Shown: positions 34,033 through 42,703 of the stretch, in pieces
Layout of the letters: every line of letters begins with the position of its first letter
How positions within the stretch are numbered: position 1 is the stretch's first letter
Assembly (NCBI RefSeq): GCF_965204935.1
Contig: NZ_CBDBFO010000002.1
Origin: Hoeflea_A sp965204935
Lineage (GTDB): Bacteria > Pseudomonadota > Alphaproteobacteria > Rhizobiales > Rhizobiaceae
DNA: 64,000 nt
Strand: one strand, 5' to 3'
The notes under the pieces: generated by a model
Told to the model about the DNA's origin: nothing
The model's database searches: none
Seen by the model: the letters and a program-made list of their open reading frames with translations, nothing else
Made by a program: the position numbers and the translations under genes

Positions 34033-34941
34033 TCAGGTCAATTCGCCTGAAAGCCATGCAACCAGCTTTTCAGCATCCGCATGAACGCGATGCGCCGCGC
34101 CGCGATAAACCGAAAGCTCCGTCGGACGCGATACATATTCATCGCACGGTCGGATGAGCTTCCCGTCTTCAATCATCCCTTCGGTCGTGCGCCGCCAGCC
34201 AAGTGCGATACCCTGGCCGGAAACCGCGGCCTGAAGGGCCAGCGGATAACTGTCGAAATGAATCAGGCGGGCAGGCTTCGCCGGCGCAGCGTCAACCGCG
34301 GCGAACCATTCCGACCACTCCATCCAGTCTTGCGGAACGACCCGGTGCGACAGGATCGGATAGGAGAACAGATCAGCGGGCTTCAATGGCCGGTTTTCCG
34401 CCGGTACAAGGGCGGGTGCACAGACAGGGAAGATTTCATCGGACGCCGTGAAGGCAAGGCGCGCTGTTCCGGATGGCCTTCCGGATGTCTGAATGGCCAC
34501 ATCAAAGCGTTCGACCGCCTCGGTTATCGGTTTGAGTGAACTGACAATCCGAAGATCGATCTCCGGATGGCGTTCATGAAACCGCGCAAGCCTTGGCATG
34601 AGCCAATAGAACGCCTCGCACAACTGGCAGTGCAGGATCAACTGGTCCGCCTGCCCCTCGCCCCGAACCAGGGCGATCTCTTCGGCGATCTCCGAAAGGG
34701 CCGAACTGACGACACGGCCCAGCCGGCGTCCGCCTTCGGTCAGAAACACCGCGCGGTTTCGGCGCTCGAAGAGCCGCGTGCCGAGCTCCTCTTCAAGCTG
34801 TGCGATCTGCTTGCTGACCGCGGTCTGCGTCATTCCAAGTTCATCGGCCGCCCGAGAGAAGCTCTCAAGGCGGGCCGCCGCCTCAAACGGCTTCAGACGC
34901 GATAATGGCGGTAGCGTGCGGAGCGGATTTTGTATAACCAT
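34033..34941 (-). CDS. LysR-family regulator, GcvA-type
   Basis: 302-aa LTTR. The HTH is SRLKPFEAAARLESFSRAADELGMTQTAVSKQIAQLE in pattern, and LGTRLFERRNRAVFLTEGGRRL follows as the linker, typical of GcvA-like proteins. The effector domain spans the remainder. It lies directly upstream of the PrpF-like gene on the same strand and divergent from the EamA transporter at 35083; either could be its target. Confidence 0.92.
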   Translation of the reverse strand: MVIQNPLRTLPPLSRLKPFEAAARLESFSRAADELGMTQTAVSKQIAQLEEELGTRLFERRNRAVFLTEGGRRLGRVVSSALSEIAEEIALVRGEGQADQLILHCQLCEAFYWLMPRLARFHERHPEIDLRIVSSLKPITEAVERFDVAIQTSGRPSGTARLAFTASDEIFPVCAPALVPAENRPLKPADLFSYPILSHRVVPQDWMEWSEWFAAVDAAPAKPARLIHFDSYPLALQAAVSGQGIALGWRRTTEGMIEDGKLIRPCDEYVSRPTELSVYRGAAHRVHADAEKLVAWLSGELT

Positions 34942-35082
34942 GCCTCATGCAAATAGATCAAGAAATCGCTTTTTTGTAGGTTTTTTTCATGATTTTTTCT
35001 CCTTAGAGCGCGTCTGAATATTTCTGCCGCTCCCCATCGCTTCCATCAATGCCGATGTCACCCGCAAACGGAGGCACGAACC

Positions 35083-36030
35083 ATGTCGCACGCCGCGTTC
35101 GGACTGATTTACTGCCTGGCATTCGTCGGTCTCGAGGCTTTCCAGGCTGTCTATCTCGGGGCTGTGTTCCAGTCGGTGGACTCGTTTGCCGTCGGTGGCC
35201 TGGTTTTCGGCATATCGGTTATCGGCTGCACGGTTGCGACGGCCCTTTTTCGTCCGGCCGAGCTTGCGGCAGCGATCCGGGCCTGGCGGGTCATTGTCCT
35301 GTTGAATGTCATCGTTACCGTGACCTGGAGCACATACTTCTTTGCAATCCAGCTCGTCGAACCGGCGATTGCATTTACAGTCTTCTCCGGAATGGTGCCG
35401 CTGGGAACGGTCATTGCCGGATGGTTGGGATTGCCTGAGGCGGCGTCGAAAAGACAGCGGCTCGAGAACGCGGGATATGCAATCATTCTGCTGTCGATCA
35501 TTGCCCTCGCAGCCATTACCGTTTTCGGGTTTTCGGGTTTTGTGCGCGGCGGTTGGATGGCCGGTTTCACCGGTGTGGCGCTGGCAGCGGTCTCAGGCGG
35601 CTTCACCGCACTGGTGATCCTGTTCTCGGTGCGGCTCAACGGCCGCGGCGTCGGCCCCCTGCCCGCGTTCGGACTGCGCTTTATTCTCTACACGGTGTTG
35701 TCGATGTTGGCTTTTCTTCTCGGGCTCGACGACAAGGGCACATCGGTTCCGGCCGGTGAGATGGTGCGGATCGTTTTCATCGGCCTGTTGGTGATCGCGT
35801 ATCCGCTATACCTGCTGCAGAAAGCGATACCCCTGGTGCATGCTTCCGTGATCGCGGCCTTTGCCGCGCTCGGACCGGTCATCGTTTTCGTCATGCAACT
35901 GGTCGAAGGCCGCGTCGATTACGCGATAGCGACACTGACCGGCACGGCCCTTTATATGGTCGGTGCGCTGCTGGCCATCCACGGCGCCACGCGCAACACG
36001 CGAGAGCCGCTTGTCCATGCAGAGCGCTAG
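35083..36030 (+). CDS. EamA/DMT-family transporter
   Basis: 315-aa inner-membrane protein with about ten transmembrane helices in two EamA repeats, for example VVLLNVIVTVTWSTYFFAIQ and AIAFTVFSGMVPLGTVIAGW. GGAGG precedes the ATG. It probably exports or imports an amino acid or metabolite. Divergent from the LysR gene with an AT-rich 141-bp intergenic region. A second, unrelated EamA protein is at 42704. Confidence 0.85.
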   Translation: MSHAAFGLIYCLAFVGLEAFQAVYLGAVFQSVDSFAVGGLVFGISVIGCTVATALFRPAELAAAIRAWRVIVLLNVIVTVTWSTYFFAIQLVEPAIAFTVFSGMVPLGTVIAGWLGLPEAASKRQRLENAGYAIILLSIIALAAITVFGFSGFVRGGWMAGFTGVALAAVSGGFTALVILFSVRLNGRGVGPLPAFGLRFILYTVLSMLAFLLGLDDKGTSVPAGEMVRIVFIGLLVIAYPLYLLQKAIPLVHASVIAAFAALGPVIVFVMQLVEGRVDYAIATLTGTALYMVGALLAIHGATRNTREPLVHAER

Positions 36031-36092
36031 CCGCCTCCTGCCACTACCATTTGGCATATCCAGCGCGGACCACGCGGCGAAGGACCGTGTTG

Positions 36093-37334
36093 TTAAGAGC
36101 CCTCCTTTCCAGCTTTTGCATCAGCCCGCTCCCGCGTCAGGAAGAACGTCTCCATTTGGCCCTTGCCTTTGATTTCAACGGTACCGCGCGGCTCCGTTTC
36201 GAACCTGTCACCGAGCAGCACAGCGGTATCGGCGCTGATCTGAATGTGCCCTGCCGCGCCGTGACTTTCCATGCGCGCGGCGATGTTGACGGTGTCCCCC
36301 CACAAATCATAGGCGAACTTCTTTTGCCCGATCACCCCGGCAACAACCGGTCCGGAATGGATACCGATGCGCAGCTGCAGCTCGCGGCCCGTCTCCTGCG
36401 AGACACGCTCTGTTTCCGTCAGCATTTCAAGGGCAAGTCTCGCAATGGCATCCGCATGATCCGGCCGTGCGTCCGGAAGACCCGCCACCACCATATAGGC
36501 ATCGCCGATCGTCTTGATCTTTTCAAGATCAAGTGCGTGGACGAGGGTATCGAACCGGCTGAAGATGGTGTTCAGGAGGGTCACCAGCTCCTCTGGTGAG
36601 GACCGGCTTGCCATCGCTGTAAACCCGACAAGATCGGCGAAGAGGATCGACACCTGCTTGTGGCTGTCGGCAATGACCCTGGGATTGAGTTTCAACCGCT
36701 CGGCAACCGCGGGCGGCATGATGTTGTGCAGCAGTGCTTCGGACTTTTGATACTCGGCCGCCAGTGCGGCCTCCGCGGTATCGACGGCGTTGCGGTAGGT
36801 CAGGACAACCATCAACAACAACGACGCTGTCGTCGCGCCATTGACGACCGCGAAAATCAGGTTCCACGTCGCCGGCAATTCGGCAATCGGCGGCAGCATC
36901 ACGCCGACAGCGATCGCCACGAGGAAAGCCGCACCGTTTGCACCCATCCAGACCCACTGGACCCGCCGGCTCACCCATTCGCTCAAGGGGCAGTAGACGA
37001 GCCCCACCAGACCGAAAAGAAAGAAACCGGGTTTCAGCCCGATAAACAGTGTGACAAGGACGATCCCGACAATGTTCTGGCCGTTGACCAGGTGAAAACC
37101 CGTGCCGGCCCGTCCTGTCACCAGGCAGTAGAAGCAGACAATTGTCAGAAGCGAGCCGGCGGCGGTGAAGACGGCGAGCACGTTTTGGCCAAGCTGCAGG
37201 AAGATGTAGGCCGTGACCGCCTGGACGACGATCCACGCCGTGTAGCCGATCTTGGCACCGGAAAATATGCGGGCTTCGCCGGCCGGCAATCCAGGCGGCA
37301 CAAAGGCGTACCAGTCGGCAACCCGTTTCAACAC
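36093..37334 (-). CDS. Membrane-bound class III adenylate cyclase
   Basis: About 413 aa: an N-terminal block of six predicted membrane helices (residues about 30-185), a short coiled linker, and a C-terminal class III nucleotidyl cyclase domain. QVSILFADLVGFTAMA gives the first metal-binding Asp, LEKIKTIGDAYMVVAGLP the Lys and second Asp, and DLWGDTVNIAARMESHG the adenine-selecting Asp and transition-state Asn/Arg, so ATP is the likely substrate. A GTG at 37334 with AAGGA upstream is the best start. It resembles the rhizobial CyaA-type membrane cyclases. No receptor partner is adjacent. Confidence 0.9.
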   Translation of the reverse strand: MLKRVADWYAFVPPGLPAGEARIFSGAKIGYTAWIVVQAVTAYIFLQLGQNVLAVFTAAGSLLTIVCFYCLVTGRAGTGFHLVNGQNIVGIVLVTLFIGLKPGFFLFGLVGLVYCPLSEWVSRRVQWVWMGANGAAFLVAIAVGVMLPPIAELPATWNLIFAVVNGATTASLLLMVVLTYRNAVDTAEAALAAEYQKSEALLHNIMPPAVAERLKLNPRVIADSHKQVSILFADLVGFTAMASRSSPEELVTLLNTIFSRFDTLVHALDLEKIKTIGDAYMVVAGLPDARPDHADAIARLALEMLTETERVSQETGRELQLRIGIHSGPVVAGVIGQKKFAYDLWGDTVNIAARMESHGAAGHIQISADTAVLLGDRFETEPRGTVEIKGKGQMETFFLTRERADAKAGKEGS

Positions 37335-37770
37335 CGTCAATTCCTTACCCCGCCGGCACACAACCCTCCAGCCGCAATCTGGCACCCGGCCGCGGCCAAG
37401 GCAATTGCCACAGTTCTGGCGCTATGTCGCACAGCGGGACCGCATCAAAGGCGCGTCCGTTGATTAACGCCCTGATTTTGATGCATCGCGTCAAGGTGCA
37501 ATTGAGCCGCAGCAGTATTCTTTTGATAAACTTTCGGCCTAGGCCGCCTGATTTCTACCGGAAGTCCAATTCCGGCTGCGGGGCGAAGGACCCAAATCAG
37601 GCCAACCGCAATTCGCGGTGATCAACAAACCTGAATTGGACAAAAAAGTAATACCGGCATAACACCGGGCAGCATTGTGTTTTGATTTGTCATTTCCGGT
37701 GGTGCGGCAAATCGACTCGATCAGCGCTGCTGGGGTTCTCACCGAGATGTTTTTGTGAGTCGATGAGTTT
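37335..37770. other. Intergenic region left of the insertion island
   Basis: No protein-coding gene is convincing. It contains a 9-bp inverted repeat, GTCCAATTC at 37564-37572 and GAATTGGAC at 37633-37641, enclosing a smaller hairpin ACCGC-AATTC-GCGGT. Near the transposase start, CTCAC...GTGAG can pair. The left end of the IS66-like element should lie here, but I found no matching terminal repeat. Confidence 0.5.
37564..37641. repeat. Nested inverted repeat upstream of transposase
   Basis: GTCCAATTC (37564-37572) pairs perfectly with GAATTGGAC (37633-37641); the interval contains a second hairpin with ACCGC/GCGGT arms. It could be a small palindromic repeat or an old IS end. It lies 130 nt before the 546-aa transposase gene. 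Confidence 0.45.
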
Positions 37771-39411
37771 ATGTCGGATTTCCCACCTCACGCACTTGAT
37801 GATCTGTCGAATACAGAACTCAAAGATCTGGTTGTGACCCTGCTCGGCGAGGTGGCCGAGTTGAAGCAAATCGTCGCTGAACAAAATCAGGTGATTGCCG
37901 AACAGAAACAGACAATTGCCAATCTGCGCGACGAGGTCGCTCGATTAAAAGGGGTGAATGGGCGACCGGACATCAAGCCGAGCAAACCAAGCGGCATGAA
38001 CCAGGCCAGCGAGAAAAAGGCGCGTAAGAACGGCAATAAAAGCTGTGGACGCGGCAAAAAGAAGCCACCTCGGCACGGTTCAATGAAAGACCGGATTGTA
38101 AAAGCGGACGTTCCAGAGGGTTCCCGCTTCAAAGGGTACGAGGACTTCCTCGTTCAGGATCTCATCATTCAGCCAGTGACCACCCGGTTTCGGCGCGAGC
38201 GCTGGTTGACACCTGATGGTAAGACTGTCGTGGCTCCGCTGCCACAGGGCCTCAAGGGCCATTTTGGTGCCGAACTGCGCCGTTTTGTGCTGATGCAATA
38301 CCATCAAGGCCAAGTCACTGTGGGACGATTGGTAAAGCTCCTGAGCGAAATCGGCATAGATATCTCCGAGCGCCAGGTCATGCGGTTTTTGAATGAGGGT
38401 CATGAGCATTTTGCCTTGGAAGCACGCGCAATATTGCAGACGGGATTGGACGCGGCGTCATGGGTGACGGTCGACGACACCGGGGCACGCCACAAAGCCC
38501 AAAACGGCTACTGCACCCAGATCGGCAATGATCGGTTTTCCTTCTTTTCCACAACCGGTTCTAAAAGCCGCATCAACTTTCTCGAACTCCTGCGGGCCGG
38601 GCATGAAGACTATGTGATCAACGCCGATGCACTTGCCTATATGCAGCAGCGTTCTCTCAATGCTCCGGTTCGCCAGTTGTTGATTGACGCTGAAGATAAG
38701 TATTTCCCGAACTGCGCAGACTGGCAGGCCCATCTCGACCGGCTCGGGATCACTGCACTGAAAGTCACACCTGATCCCACGCGCCTTGCCACCGAGGGTG
38801 CGTTATGGGGCAGTATCAGCGCACATGGCTTGCTCACCGATACGGTGATCGTCAGTGATGATGCCAAACAGTTCAAAGTCGGCGATCATGCGTTGTGTTG
38901 GATTCACGCCGAACGGTTGGTGCATAAGCTCAACACCTTCACAGATAAGCACTATGCCATTCAACAGCGCACCCGCAGGCTGATCTGGCTCTACTATGAA
39001 TGCCTCAAAACCTACCGTCTCAACCCAAGTCCACAGCGCAAGGCGGTCTTGCAAAACCGCTTCGACCAGATATTCCGCCACCGAACCGGTTTTGCAGCCC
39101 TTGATAATCTGTTGAGGCGATTGCACGCCAACAAGGCTGAACTGCTGATGGTTCTGGAGCATCCGGAAATACCGCTGCACACCAACGGTTCCGAGAACGA
39201 TATCCGAGTTGTTGTAGTCAAGCGCAAGATTTCAGGTGGGACGCGCAGTGACATTGGTCGGACCAACCGCGACACCTTCTTGTCGCTGCTCAAGACCTGC
39301 AACAAACTCGGCATCTCGTTTTGGGACTATTTGGGGGATAGGCTGGGCCTCAATGGGAAACCGGTGCCCGCTCTGCCGCAACTCGTAGGCCAGTCTCATT
39401 TTGCATCCTGA
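37771..39411 (+). CDS. IS66-like DDE transposase
   Basis: 546-aa full-length transposase. An N-terminal coiled coil (VAELKQIVAEQNQVIAEQKQ, residues 27-60) precedes a Lys/Gly-rich basic linker. The catalytic core has WVTVDDTGARHK (first Asp), DTVIVSDDAKQFKVGDHALC (second Asp region), CWIHAERLVHKLN and NGSENDIRVVVVKRKISGGTRSDIGR (Glu). It is divergent from classical IS66 TnpC and is not accompanied by tnpA/tnpB. The frame is intact and could be active. It starts the island of IS-derived and low-GC genes. Confidence 0.85.
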   Translation: MSDFPPHALDDLSNTELKDLVVTLLGEVAELKQIVAEQNQVIAEQKQTIANLRDEVARLKGVNGRPDIKPSKPSGMNQASEKKARKNGNKSCGRGKKKPPRHGSMKDRIVKADVPEGSRFKGYEDFLVQDLIIQPVTTRFRRERWLTPDGKTVVAPLPQGLKGHFGAELRRFVLMQYHQGQVTVGRLVKLLSEIGIDISERQVMRFLNEGHEHFALEARAILQTGLDAASWVTVDDTGARHKAQNGYCTQIGNDRFSFFSTTGSKSRINFLELLRAGHEDYVINADALAYMQQRSLNAPVRQLLIDAEDKYFPNCADWQAHLDRLGITALKVTPDPTRLATEGALWGSISAHGLLTDTVIVSDDAKQFKVGDHALCWIHAERLVHKLNTFTDKHYAIQQRTRRLIWLYYECLKTYRLNPSPQRKAVLQNRFDQIFRHRTGFAALDNLLRRLHANKAELLMVLEHPEIPLHTNGSENDIRVVVVKRKISGGTRSDIGRTNRDTFLSLLKTCNKLGISFWDYLGDRLGLNGKPVPALPQLVGQSHFAS

Positions 39412-39564
39412 ACAGCCACTCTTCGGCAAGATCGAGATTGCATTGCGCGACAGCTGGATTGTGAAGATGCGGTCGACATGACATTTCCAATCTTGCATTG
39501 TGGCGATGGTTCATCCGTCTGACGGCGCAATCATATCGACACATATAGCAGGACGTTTCACACA

Positions 39565-40152
39565 ATGGCTCAGGCTGGCAATCAACTTGATATAGTTCGT
39601 CTCAGCATCACGTTGCGGGATGTGAAGCCCAGGGTCACAAGACGAATGGATGTCCCTGCGAACACATGCCTTAATGACCTCCACTTATACATTCAGGCCG
39701 CAATGGGGTGGCACAACTGCCATCTATGGGAATTTGAGGCGATCCGGTATGAGCAAGTTGTCACTTGGAGTGCTGATAGTGATCAGTATTTCTCCAGCCC
39801 CAAATCAGACGCCTCTGCTACCGTTCTCGACGTCATAGACTTTTTGCAAGGCAAACCCGAATTCAATTACCTCTATGATTTCGGAGACTCATGGAGACAC
39901 AAAATCCGTATTGGAAAGATTCAGTCGGCACATAAGGACAGACAGTATCCATATCTTGTTTCCGGTAGCGGGCGTTGTCCACTTGAGGACATAGGAGGCG
40001 TATGGGGATACTCTGAATTCTTGGCAGCATTCGAAAACCCGGATTCTGAATACCGGGAGTACTATCCCGATTACTTCGATGGAAGTGACAACTGGAATCC
40101 GGAAGACGCGGAACTTGAAAAAAGGCGAGCAGCTATTGCGCGATTCCAATAG
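39565..40152 (+). CDS. pRiA4b ORF-3-like protein
   Basis: 195-aa protein of the plasmid pRiA4b ORF-3 family. VRLSITLRDVKPRVTRRMDVPANTCLNDLHLYIQAAMGW is the conserved N-terminal pattern, then HLWEF, YLYDFGDSWRHKI and the C-terminal SGRCPLEDIGGVWGYSEFL, all typical of the family. Function unknown; members are frequent on plasmids, in IS clusters and in genomic islands. Base composition is more AT-rich than the flanking host genes. It lies between two IS66-type transposase genes, so it is probably cargo. Confidence 0.88.
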   Translation: MAQAGNQLDIVRLSITLRDVKPRVTRRMDVPANTCLNDLHLYIQAAMGWHNCHLWEFEAIRYEQVVTWSADSDQYFSSPKSDASATVLDVIDFLQGKPEFNYLYDFGDSWRHKIRIGKIQSAHKDRQYPYLVSGSGRCPLEDIGGVWGYSEFLAAFENPDSEYREYYPDYFDGSDNWNPEDAELEKRRAAIARFQ

Positions 40153-40262
40153 AATCCCCACCCCAGCCACCGCAAGCACAATTCCCCCATTCGTTGATGC
40201 CTCCAGAAAATCATGGAAACAGAAAGAGCGTCCGCTCTGACGCCTGAATTCTGCCCGGTGTT

Positions 40263-41339
40263 ATGCCGGTATTACCCGAACACAGAGCCCATACCTGTCG
40301 ATGCCGGTCCTGTGGCACGCTGGTGCGCGCTGCCTTTCCCGAGACCGTGAAAGCCCCCGCCCAGTATGGTGACGAAATCGCTGCCCTGGCGGCCTATTTG
40401 CAAACACAGCACTGCATTCCCGAGGATCGCCTGGCACGGATCTTCTCGGACCTCTACAAGATCAGGATCGCCCCGGCGACGCTGGCCAGTCTGATCGCCA
40501 AAAAGGCCGACAGCATGCGCGTTTTCGCGGACAGGGTAAGGGAACTGCTGTCCGGCACAGCTGTTGCCGTGAAGCATCTGGATGAGACCGGCTTGCGGAT
40601 TGCCGGCAAGACGCGCTGGCTGCATATGCTGTGTTCCACATCCCTCAGTCATCTTCGGCTCGGGACCGGGCGAGGTGATATCCCATCGGGACTGGCAGGA
40701 ACGATCGTTCACGATTGCTGGCCACCCTATTTGGCGCTGGAGGCCGTGGAGCATGGTCTTTGCAATGCGCATCTGCTCCGGGAGTTGCAGGCCGTCATCG
40801 ATCACGACAGGGAACCCTGGGCGACGGATATGAAAGCCCTTTTGTCCGACGCACGGACGCTGGCACAGATGGCGCGCGATCAGGGTCGACCGGCGGTCAG
40901 TCTCAGGCATGTTCGTCAAATCAGGCAGAGGTTTGATGCCTGTTGCGACCGGGCGATCAAATTCCATGAAGGCCTGCCACCGCTTGCACGTCCAACGACC
41001 GGCAAACGCGGTCGCCCGAAGCGACGGGCTGGACATAATCTGGCGAGACGGATGCGAACACATAAGGCCGCGGTCCTGCTCTTTTTCAATGATCTGAATG
41101 TCCCCTTCACGAACAACGAAGCCGAACGTGACCTGCGCATGACAAAGGTTCGGCAGAAGGTCTCCGGAAGCTTCAGGACTGAGACAGGCGCTGAAAACTA
41201 CTGCATTCTACGCACCGTTGTCGAAACAGCGCGAAAGCAAAGCTGGGATGTTCTGAGAGCCTTGAGCAAAAGCCCCGTTCAGCTTATCCGTGACCTCAAT
41301 ACATTCCATCAAATCCAGCTTGATAGGGTAGCTGGGTAG
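40263..41339 (+). pseudogene. IS66-family transposase TnpC, N-terminally truncated
   Basis: 358 residues of IS66 TnpC. It begins in the zinc-finger region (HTCRCRSCGTLVRAAFP), then has VKHLDETGLRIAGKTRWLH with the first catalytic Asp, AGTIVHDCWPPYLALE with the second, NAHLLRELQAVI and FTNNEAERDLRMTKVRQKVSGSFR with the catalytic Glu. The usual N-terminal helical and HTH region (over 100 residues) is missing: an in-frame TGA at 40239 closes the frame. The 3' end runs into the IS66 terminus at 41343. Probably inactive. Confidence 0.85.
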
Positions 41340-42214
41340 TTACCAATGAATTTAAGGAATTTGTTTGGGTCTGCATTATAGCTGTCACCCCATTTTTTGA
41401 TCCCATCCGCTACCAAAATAATTAGTCGACCAAAATCAAGAGGTTTCATGTTTGGCAGCTGTGCGTGCTCAATCAACGATCCGGTTCCGATAAACGGCAT
41501 CAGCGCCGATGTCTGACCTTTCTTGACCTTACGTGATGTGAGGTTCGTCATATGCAATACAGAGTTCCGAAATTCCCATAATTCAACGGCGGTGATATTT
41601 AGCGGTGAGAGATCGACATATGAGCTTAACCATTTCGTGAAATTTCTGGGGGCATCACCATGTTCAACAAACGCCAAAGTGTCGATGCAGGACATTAAGA
41701 GCTTAGAGCCCGATACCAAATGTCTCTCATTGAACAAAAGCCTTATGGCGTTGAAAAAATCATCATCAATTAATTGGTCAAGGCGAAAGGTATTTCCTTC
41801 AGTATATTTTATGAGCCAGTCGTCCATATCACCTGGCAAGTCCAGACCGACCTGTTCTCCCTGAAATGGTGAAAGGTCAGATTGGACATCGGAACGCGGG
41901 ACGCCATCAACGATAGAGGTAACGCAGAGAAGCGGACTGTTTGTTGCTCTGTAGTGCACAAAACCTTCCTCAAACTTGCCCACCACTTGCCCCGCACGTT
42001 GCACGGCCCTCCACTCTGCGACTGTGTAGGTCTGAGGAAGAGCGAAGCGCTTAGCGATAGGAAAATCGGAATCGATCTTCGATCGGAGGAAGGACTTTTT
42101 TTCCAGATCGGTACCATGTTGACGATGGTGTATTATACCGTATTCATTGGCGGCTCCGTTTTCGAAGTATACGAAAACGTTGAAAATACGTTCGCTGCTC
42201 ATTTCTGCTGTCAC
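41309..42214 (-). CDS. HEPN-motif protein, 3' end replaced by IS66
   Basis: 301-aa protein of no family I can name. Its C-terminal half has a HEPN-like signature: SGSKLLMSCIDTLAFVEHG, then LWEFRNSVLHMTNL with Arg216-Asn217-x3-His221, the R-x4-H motif of HEPN RNases used in toxin-antitoxin and antiviral systems. The last ten or so residues (NYPATLSSWI) are encoded by the IS66 terminus, so the native C-terminus has been lost. The DNA is clearly more AT-rich than flanking host genes. No antitoxin (MNT) gene is next to it. Confidence 0.5.
   Translation of the reverse strand: MTAEMSSERIFNVFVYFENGAANEYGIIHHRQHGTDLEKKSFLRSKIDSDFPIAKRFALPQTYTVAEWRAVQRAGQVVGKFEEGFVHYRATNSPLLCVTSIVDGVPRSDVQSDLSPFQGEQVGLDLPGDMDDWLIKYTEGNTFRLDQLIDDDFFNAIRLLFNERHLVSGSKLLMSCIDTLAFVEHGDAPRNFTKWLSSYVDLSPLNITAVELWEFRNSVLHMTNLTSRKVKKGQTSALMPFIGTGSLIEHAQLPNMKPLDFGRLIILVADGIKKWGDSYNADPNKFLKFIGNYPATLSSWI
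41325..41343. repeat. IS66 right terminus, 19-bp direct repeat copy 1
   Basis: AGGGTAGCTGGGTAGTTAC overlaps the stop codon of the truncated TnpC. Its reverse complement starts GTAACT, the GTAA start expected of IS66 terminal repeats. An identical copy in the same orientation is at 42424-42442. The boundary falls inside the convergent HEPN-motif gene. Confidence 0.7.
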
Positions 42215-42423
42215 TTTCTATGTGGAAACTGGCGCGCACCGGAGTGTCACGGTCCAGACCTCAAGGTCCATAGTCAGATCGATCAGGTCTGTTTTTGACA
42301 TATTGGCAAGAGCGCCATGTGTGAACTGGTCCAGCTTCGTGCGTGAATGGAGTCAGAAACCAGCAAACAAAGAACTAATCGCCAATGATACGATCAGGAA
42401 AATCCTGGACGCAAAAGTCCTGA

Positions 42424-42442
42424 AGGGTAGCTGGGTAGTTAC
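42424..42442. repeat. 19-bp direct repeat copy 2 (IS66-type right end)
   Basis: Identical to copy 1 at 41325-41343 and in the same orientation (AGGGTAGCTGGGTAGTTAC). The two copies bracket about 1.1 kb containing the HEPN-motif gene. Sequences outside the 19 bp differ, so this is not a longer duplication. Confidence 0.75.
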
Positions 42443-42572
42443 AAGGCGGCTTTTAAAATGGGTCCATGCCTGGGCGGGTTTGTCCGCGAGCATGATGATC
42501 GAGGGCAAAGACAAGGACGTCCACTTGCGCCTGGACCTTGCGCGGATCACCGCCGCGGAACTGGCGACGTAA
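42443..42572 (+). pseudogene. 3' remnant of a host gene
   Basis: An open frame of about 43 codons with GC-rich third positions ends at TAA 42572 and includes WVHAWAGLSASMMIEGKDKD and LRLDLARITAAELAT. It begins exactly where the IS66-type end stops, so it looks like the tail of a gene cut by the insertion. The family is not recognisable. Confidence 0.35.
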
Positions 42573-42703
42573 GCGGATATTCGGCCCATGCCCGAAAACA
42601 TAAACCAGGAACCACACAACCCCGCGCTGCAAAGGCATAGCCGATACCACATATTCGTGCTAACTGAGCGCGATATTCAATTCGCCGGAGACTGACCCCG
42701 CCC

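Larger units (their letters stand above)
42215..42703. other. Remnant region at right edge of insertion island
   Basis: Holds the second 19-bp IS66-type end and short open stretches but no complete gene. Left of the repeat the DNA is AT-rich like the HEPN gene; right of it the DNA returns to GC-rich host composition. Confidence 0.5.

Noticed and set aside
37475..37500. Second FNR-type box (TTGATGCATCGCGTCAA)
   Set aside because: The half-sites are spaced by seven bases and one is GTCAA, so it does not match TTGAT-N4-ATCAA.
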